Assembly (NCBI GenBank): GCA_045636065.1
Contig: JAZTWW010000021.1
Span: forward strand, 1 to 18,976
DNA from: RGIG5050 sp045636065
Lineage (GTDB): Bacteria > Verrucomicrobiota > Kiritimatiellia > RFP12 > UBA1067
DNA: 18,976 nt
Direction of reading: 5' to 3'
Below are positions 15,106 to 18,976 of the stretch, piece by piece (positions within the stretch are counted from its first letter, which is position 1; every line of letters starts with the position of its first letter). Position numbers and translations under genes: made by a program. The notes under the pieces are model-generated. The model had not been told where the DNA came from and searched no databases. It was given only the letters and a program-made list of their open reading frames with translations.

Positions 15106-17391
15106 ATGCGCACAGTTGAACTCCTATCACCTGCAGGCACGTTCGAGACGGCACGCGCGGCATTCGCCTCCGGGGCGGATGCCGTGTATGCCGGTATGAA
15201 GGAGTTCTCTGCGCGGGCCGAGGCGGGGAATCTCTCGCCCGAGGAGCTTGAAGGGCTCGTGGCGTATTCGAGGAAGCTCCCCGACGGCCGCACCGGCAAG
15301 GTGTATGTAACCTTCAACACGGTCGTCGACGATGCCGATCTCGGCAAGGCCGCCCAGACGCTTGCTACGATCGCCGACATCGGCCCCGACGGGATAATAG
15401 TCCAGGATCTCGGAATCGCGCGGATGGCGAGGCGCGCTTTCCCGTCGCTCCACCTTCATGCAAGCACTCAGCTTGTGGCTCACAACCTTGAAGGAGTCCT
15501 CGCTTTAAGGGAGCTTGGTTTCGAAAGGGTGGTCCTTTCGCGAGAGCTTTCCATTGAGGACATGCGTTCGATCTCCTCCCGCTGCGGATGCGAGATAGAG
15601 GTGTTCGTCCATGGCGCGCTCTGCTACTCCATAAGCGGGCTTTGCCTCTTCAGCGCGATGGAGCTTCAAAGAAGCGGCAACAAGGGACGCTGCGCCTACT
15701 GCTGCCGTCACAGGTACACGACAGGCGAAGGGGAGCGCACTCTGCCTTTCTCGATGAGGGATCTAAGGCTCGACGGCGATCTTGACGCACTTGTGGAATC
15801 AGGCGTTGCAAGCCTCAAGATCGAGGGGCGGATGAAAAGCCCCCTTTACGTCTCCACCGTAACGCGCCGGTACAGGGATCTTCTCGACGGCATCGAGGCC
15901 AGAGCCACGCGCGAAGACATCGAGACCGTCTTTTCAAGGCGCACCACCACTCTTTACGCGCACGGAAGGGAAGCCTCCGACAGCGCAGATGTGATCGACC
16001 CAGCGAGCCTCGGGCATCTCGGCGCGCCGATCGGAACGGTGAAGCGCCTTGCCAAGGACCGCGACGGGCGGCTTTGGATGAGATTCCATACTACGCGCCA
16101 CATAGAGCGGCACGACGGGCTCCAGTTCACCGAGGGTACGGGCGAGAAGCCGTTCGGCTTCGGCGTAGGCGAGATGCGCAAGGCGATTTCAAGGAGGAAC
16201 GTATTCGAGGCCGAGGCTGGAGAGGATCTTGAAGTTCTGCTCCCTCAGCCCCAGCCTGGCGAAAGGCCGCTCGCGAGCCGGATAAGAGACGGGATGACGG
16301 TATACATGAGCGCCTCTGGCGAGCTTAAAAGGCGCTACCCCATTCCGCCGTGGCGCCCGGGGGATTACGATCTGGGGCGCAGGATCGATGTCAAGGTGCG
16401 GCTTTCCCCAGAGGGCGTCTCGGCGAGGGCAAGGTGCGAGGGCCTCGGCGATGTTGAGGTTCAGGAGAAGGTCTCCCTTGATATGGCGAAGGACCCATCG
16501 CGCACCTCCGGGGCCGTCGAAAAGGCGTTTTCCCGCATGGGAGGGACGCATTTTACGGCGGAAAGCGTAGAGCTTGAAGAGGGAGCAGAGTTTTTCGCCC
16601 CGATGGGCGTCTTGAATTCCGTAAGGCGCAGCCTTGCCGAGGCTTTGCAGCGGGCCGCAGACGAAAGGCGCGATGAGGCGCTGCGCGTTGCTATGGAGAG
16701 GAACCCAGCTCCGCGCGATGCCGGGCCCCAAACCATAAGGTCTCTCAAGATCGCCCTCGGGCGCGATCTCCCCCCAGAAGGCGAGGATTTCGACGAGATC
16801 GTTGTGGCTGTAGGCCACGGGAGGGGAGCTGCCGTCGAAGATGCCCTTGCGCCCTTGGGCCGCACGAAGGACTTGAGGCTCGCGCTTCCCGTATGGACGG
16901 ACGAACCCTCCCTTGAGGCGATGCGCGCCATGGTCCGGCACCTCGCAAGGGCGGGATGGCTAAAATGGGAGGCTTCGGACCTTGCGACCTTGAGGATGCT
17001 CAAGGCTGCAGGCATCAAGGATATCACTGCCGACTGGACGCTCTACGCGGCCAACCGCGAATCGCTCAAGGCTCTTGCGGATCTCGGCGTTTCAGCGGTC
17101 GTCTTGAGCCCCGAGCTTTCCCGGGAGGCGAAGGACGCTCTTTTGAGCGCTTCACGCGAGGACGGCTCGCTTCCCGATGTGGTGTTCCTCGAAAGGCAGT
17201 CCACTCCGCTTTTCATCTCGGTGACGAAACCCGCCTCCGAGGATGTCTCCTCCTTCACGGGGCCGGGCGGCACGAGGTACCGCGCTTTTCTCCGGGACGG
17301 CCTTTGGGTGACGGTCAGGGAGGAGCCGAGGAGCTGGAACGTTCCGGACGGGGTTTCCTTGCGCGTGGATGAAGGGTGGGACTGGGAATGA
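15106..17391 (+). CDS. U32 family protein (RlhA-like, with DUF3656-type middle domain)
   Basis: U32 proteins were named as peptidases, but characterised bacterial members RlhA and TrhP are RNA hydroxylation factors acting on 23S rRNA and tRNA. This one (761 residues) opens with the family N-terminus ELLSPAGTFETARAAFASGA and continues with ADAVYAGMKEFSAR. The signature region EVFVHGALCYSISGLC starts at residue 165. Cysteines C173, C180, C196 and C200 form the conserved set proposed to bind an Fe-S cluster. Residues about 425-525 resemble DUF3656, found in RlhA. A C-terminal part of about 200 residues looks like a second, degenerate U32-like barrel half. The ATG at 15106 has AAGGGGG just upstream and lies 18 bases after the His-rich gene. 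The 3' end overlaps the lipoprotein gene (ATGA). RNA target is not determinable. Confidence 0.9.
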   Translation: MRTVELLSPAGTFETARAAFASGADAVYAGMKEFSARAEAGNLSPEELEGLVAYSRKLPDGRTGKVYVTFNTVVDDADLGKAAQTLATIADIGPDGIIVQDLGIARMARRAFPSLHLHASTQLVAHNLEGVLALRELGFERVVLSRELSIEDMRSISSRCGCEIEVFVHGALCYSISGLCLFSAMELQRSGNKGRCAYCCRHRYTTGEGERTLPFSMRDLRLDGDLDALVESGVASLKIEGRMKSPLYVSTVTRRYRDLLDGIEARATREDIETVFSRRTTTLYAHGREASDSADVIDPASLGHLGAPIGTVKRLAKDRDGRLWMRFHTTRHIERHDGLQFTEGTGEKPFGFGVGEMRKAISRRNVFEAEAGEDLEVLLPQPQPGERPLASRIRDGMTVYMSASGELKRRYPIPPWRPGDYDLGRRIDVKVRLSPEGVSARARCEGLGDVEVQEKVSLDMAKDPSRTSGAVEKAFSRMGGTHFTAESVELEEGAEFFAPMGVLNSVRRSLAEALQRAADERRDEALRVAMERNPAPRDAGPQTIRSLKIALGRDLPPEGEDFDEIVVAVGHGRGAAVEDALAPLGRTKDLRLALPVWTDEPSLEAMRAMVRHLARAGWLKWEASDLATLRMLKAAGIKDITADWTLYAANRESLKALADLGVSAVVLSPELSREAKDALLSASREDGSLPDVVFLERQSTPLFISVTKPASEDVSSFTGPGGTRYRAFLRDGLWVTVREEPRSWNVPDGVSLRVDEGWDWE

Positions 17392-17954
17392 AGCCGTTTC
17401 CCGGAGTTGCCGCCGCCATCGCGGCGTTGCTTATTGCGGGATGCTCCGCGAAGCTTGTCAGGGAGAGGCCCGTAAAGGTCGCCTGCATGGACGGTCTTGC
17501 CGTTGAGACGGCGCCTGCCGTCGAGCGCCTTGCGAGGCTTGAGGGCGTGAAAGTCCAGCATCTCCAAGGCGAATGGAAAGGGCGCACGTTCGAGGCGCAG
17601 GCCGTAATGAAGGGCGAGGGAGGCAAGTTCAAGCTCGCGCTTCTTGCGCCCCAGATGCGGCTACTTACAGTCACCGTGACGCCTCCTTTCAGGCTTGAGT
17701 GGGAGAGGGCGAGGCAGCTTCCGGAGGCGTTCGAGCCCGAGTATGCGCTTTTCGATCTCGCATGCGCTAACCTCGCAAAGGATGAGCTTTCCGCGGCGCT
17801 CGCCCCGGATCTTCTCGTGAAGGAAGAGGGTTCAAGGCGGACCATCTTTGAGCCGGGCGGGCGAATCGCGACAACCGTGGATTTTGGCGACGACGGCACC
17901 ATCCGTCTCGAAAACCCCGTAAGAGGCTACTCGTACACGATAACAACGCTTTGA
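17388..17954 (+). CDS. Small lipoprotein, possibly DUF3261-like
   Basis: The product (188 residues) has a lipoprotein signal peptide: a hydrophobic stretch ending in LLIAGC, with the lipidated cysteine at residue 19. The mature part reads as beta-strand-rich, with a pattern like LolA/LolB-fold lipoproteins (GEWKGRTFEAQAVMKGEGGK, LLTVTVTPPFRLEW, GGRIATTVDFGDDGTIRLEN). It resembles DUF3261 lipoproteins, some of which occur in aryl polyene gene clusters. That match is from memory of the pattern and is tentative; no polyene synthesis genes are near. The ATG at 17388 overlaps the U32 stop by four bases (ATGA), so translation is probably coupled. It likely sits in the periplasm attached to a membrane. 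Role unknown. Confidence 0.75.
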   Translation: MKPFPGVAAAIAALLIAGCSAKLVRERPVKVACMDGLAVETAPAVERLARLEGVKVQHLQGEWKGRTFEAQAVMKGEGGKFKLALLAPQMRLLTVTVTPPFRLEWERARQLPEAFEPEYALFDLACANLAKDELSAALAPDLLVKEEGSRRTIFEPGGRIATTVDFGDDGTIRLENPVRGYSYTITTL

Positions 17955-17972
17955 ATGCCGGGAAGAAAGACA

Positions 17973-18782
17973 ATGAAAGCAGATTATGTTCTGAAGTTTG
18001 AAAGGCAGGTGCGCTACGCAATATGGGGCACGGAGAGCTGGGAGATATCCGTGCACAAGTCGGGCCCGAGCATTGTCGCGAACGGTCCGCTAGCCGGAAG
18101 GCCGCTCCCCGAGGTGTGCCCGGACTTCAATCTGCTCATCAAGGTGATAGACGCGAAAGACCGCCTTTCGGTCCAGGTCCATCCGAATGCGAAGATCGCG
18201 CCGCTGCTTGGCGGAGTGGCCAAGACGGAGATGTGGTGCATGCTGAGCAACGGACCCATTTACGCGGGTCTCATCCCTAATACGAGCGAGCGTGACGTTG
18301 CCGATGCAATAGCCGCCGGGAGGCTTGAGAGCCTTGTCCATCGCCACAAGGCCAGGAAGGGCGAAGTGTTTTTCATTCCCGGCGGGGAGGTGCATTCGAT
18401 AGACGCAGGCGCCAAGCTCTACGAGGTTCAGCAGAGTTCCGATACGACCTACCGGCTGTATGATTGGGGCCGGTTAAGTGCAGACGGCAGGCCGCGCGAG
18501 CTTCACATAGAGAAGGGCCTCAAGTCGATAGACTATTCGCTGCCGTCTCCGGCACCGCAGCGGAGCGCAGATTGCCCGTATTTCTCGTTTTCGCAGCTTG
18601 ATGTGAGCGGTGATGTGCCGTTCGGCCCGGGGGAGGGCTGCATTGCGCTTTTTGCGGCAGAGGGAGAGCTGTCGGTCAACGGCGAGATTCTGGCCGAAGG
18701 CGAAAGCGCGCTCGTTCCCCCAGGCGTCGCCTTTACGCTTTCCTCCAGATCGGCGCATGTGTTCATGACGAGGGGGAAATAA
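17973..18782 (+). CDS. manA: Mannose-6-phosphate isomerase, class I
   Basis: This zinc enzyme (269 residues) interconverts mannose-6-phosphate and fructose-6-phosphate, feeding mannose into glycolysis or supplying GDP-mannose for surface sugars. It is a compact Bacillus-type class I isomerase, slightly shorter than the usual 310-320 residues. Expected zinc ligands are present: Q68 and H70 in LSVQVHPN, E86 in KTEMW and H141 in GGEVHSI. The C-terminal cupin half is complete (GEGCIALFAAEGELSVNG, then VPPGVAFTL). Two in-frame starts are possible, ATG at 17955 directly after the lipoprotein stop and ATG at 17973. The second has the purine-rich GGAAG at 17961-17965 before it and gives a normal N-terminus, so it is preferred. 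The gene probably closes the U32-lipoprotein transcription unit. Confidence 0.92.
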   Translation: MKADYVLKFERQVRYAIWGTESWEISVHKSGPSIVANGPLAGRPLPEVCPDFNLLIKVIDAKDRLSVQVHPNAKIAPLLGGVAKTEMWCMLSNGPIYAGLIPNTSERDVADAIAAGRLESLVHRHKARKGEVFFIPGGEVHSIDAGAKLYEVQQSSDTTYRLYDWGRLSADGRPRELHIEKGLKSIDYSLPSPAPQRSADCPYFSFSQLDVSGDVPFGPGEGCIALFAAEGELSVNGEILAEGESALVPPGVAFTLSSRSAHVFMTRGK

Positions 18783-18785
18783 TCT

Positions 18786-18819
18786 GGTTGCCGCTCCGCA
18801 ATGGGCGGCAACCGCTTGG
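18786..18819. repeat. REP-like palindrome after manA
   Basis: An 11-bp stem forms four bases after the manA stop: outer GGTTG (18786-18790) pairs with CAACC (18809-18813), and inner CCGCTC pairs with GGGCGG (one T-G pair) around the loop CGCAAT. Bases 18792-18819 are the exact reverse complement of 701-728. It has no T-run; it may stabilise mRNA, aid termination, or simply be a dispersed repeat. Confidence 0.7.
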
Positions 18820-18835
18820 GATGCGTCGTATTTGA

Positions 18836-18888
18836 GGCGGTCTTCGCCAAGAAAGTTTATTCCAATTCGTATGTGCTGCACTGGCTCG
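18836..18888 (+). repeat. Dispersed 53-base intergenic repeat, right copy
   Basis: This copy matches 81-133 at 47 of 53 positions in the same orientation. It begins 53 bases after the manA stop and about 17 bases after the REP-like palindrome. The sequence beyond the repeat does not match what follows the left copy, so the repeat unit appears to end near 18888. Confidence 0.75.
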
Positions 18889-18976
18889 GCTCGGCCTCTT
18901 GCGACTTTCGCTGCGCGAAAGCTCCTCGCTTCGCTCGTCGGGCAACCTGATCGCCTTCGGCGACAGGCGAATCTAC
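18889..18976. other. Non-coding right edge with two small perfect hairpins
   Basis: CTTTCGC-TGC-GCGAAAG at 18905-18921 and TCGCC-TTC-GGCGA at 18951-18963 are perfect short hairpins. No gene is visible before the window ends. They look like further intergenic repeat material rather than a terminator, since no T-run follows either. Confidence 0.45.

Overview
The window reads as a GC-rich chromosomal segment from an uncultured anaerobic bacterium, most likely of the Verrucomicrobiota/Kiritimatiellota-Lentisphaerota group. This placement is an inference. It rests on LL-diaminopimelate aminotransferase (DapL), a very large signal-peptide protein built from LamG-like domains around an autotransporter-like beta-solenoid, and a mainly fermentation-type electron transfer flavoprotein module. 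No phylogenetic marker was compared. All supported genes lie on the + strand, and no tRNA, rRNA, CRISPR or transposase gene was seen.

Layout. (1) 1-893 is non-coding: it holds a 53-base repeat also found near the right end, a pyrimidine-rich low-complexity tract, one arm of a 28-base inverted repeat whose other arm is at 18792-18819, a 62-base composite hairpin, and the dapL promoter. (2) 894-4041 is a housekeeping operon: dapL, purC, ybaB/ebfC, recR. (3) A good promoter at 4055-4083 drives cysS apparently without a leader, followed by a tightly packed operon: cysS, a GtrA-like membrane protein, etfB, an etfA with an N-terminal ferredoxin domain, and a FixC-FixX (ETF-quinone oxidoreductase-like) fusion, ending at 9633. 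(4) 9634-15087 encodes a 1579-residue secreted LamG/beta-solenoid protein and a small secreted His/Gly-rich protein with seven consecutive histidines. (5) 15106-18782 holds a U32-family protein of the RlhA type, an overlapping small lipoprotein, and a class I mannose-6-phosphate isomerase. (6) 18783-18976 is again repeat-rich non-coding sequence.

Function. The clearest multi-gene system is the EtfB/EtfA/FixCX set, which resembles FixABCX and could be an electron-bifurcating complex: NADH would reduce ferredoxin and quinone together, or the reverse. EtfA carries two ferredoxin motifs and the FixC-like protein keeps a full eight-cysteine FixX-type tail. The second notable region is the secreted pair at 9718-15087. 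The remaining genes are standard: lysine/peptidoglycan and purine synthesis, recombination repair, cysteine charging, RNA modification and sugar-phosphate metabolism. Dispersed palindromic intergenic elements mark the ends of several transcription units.
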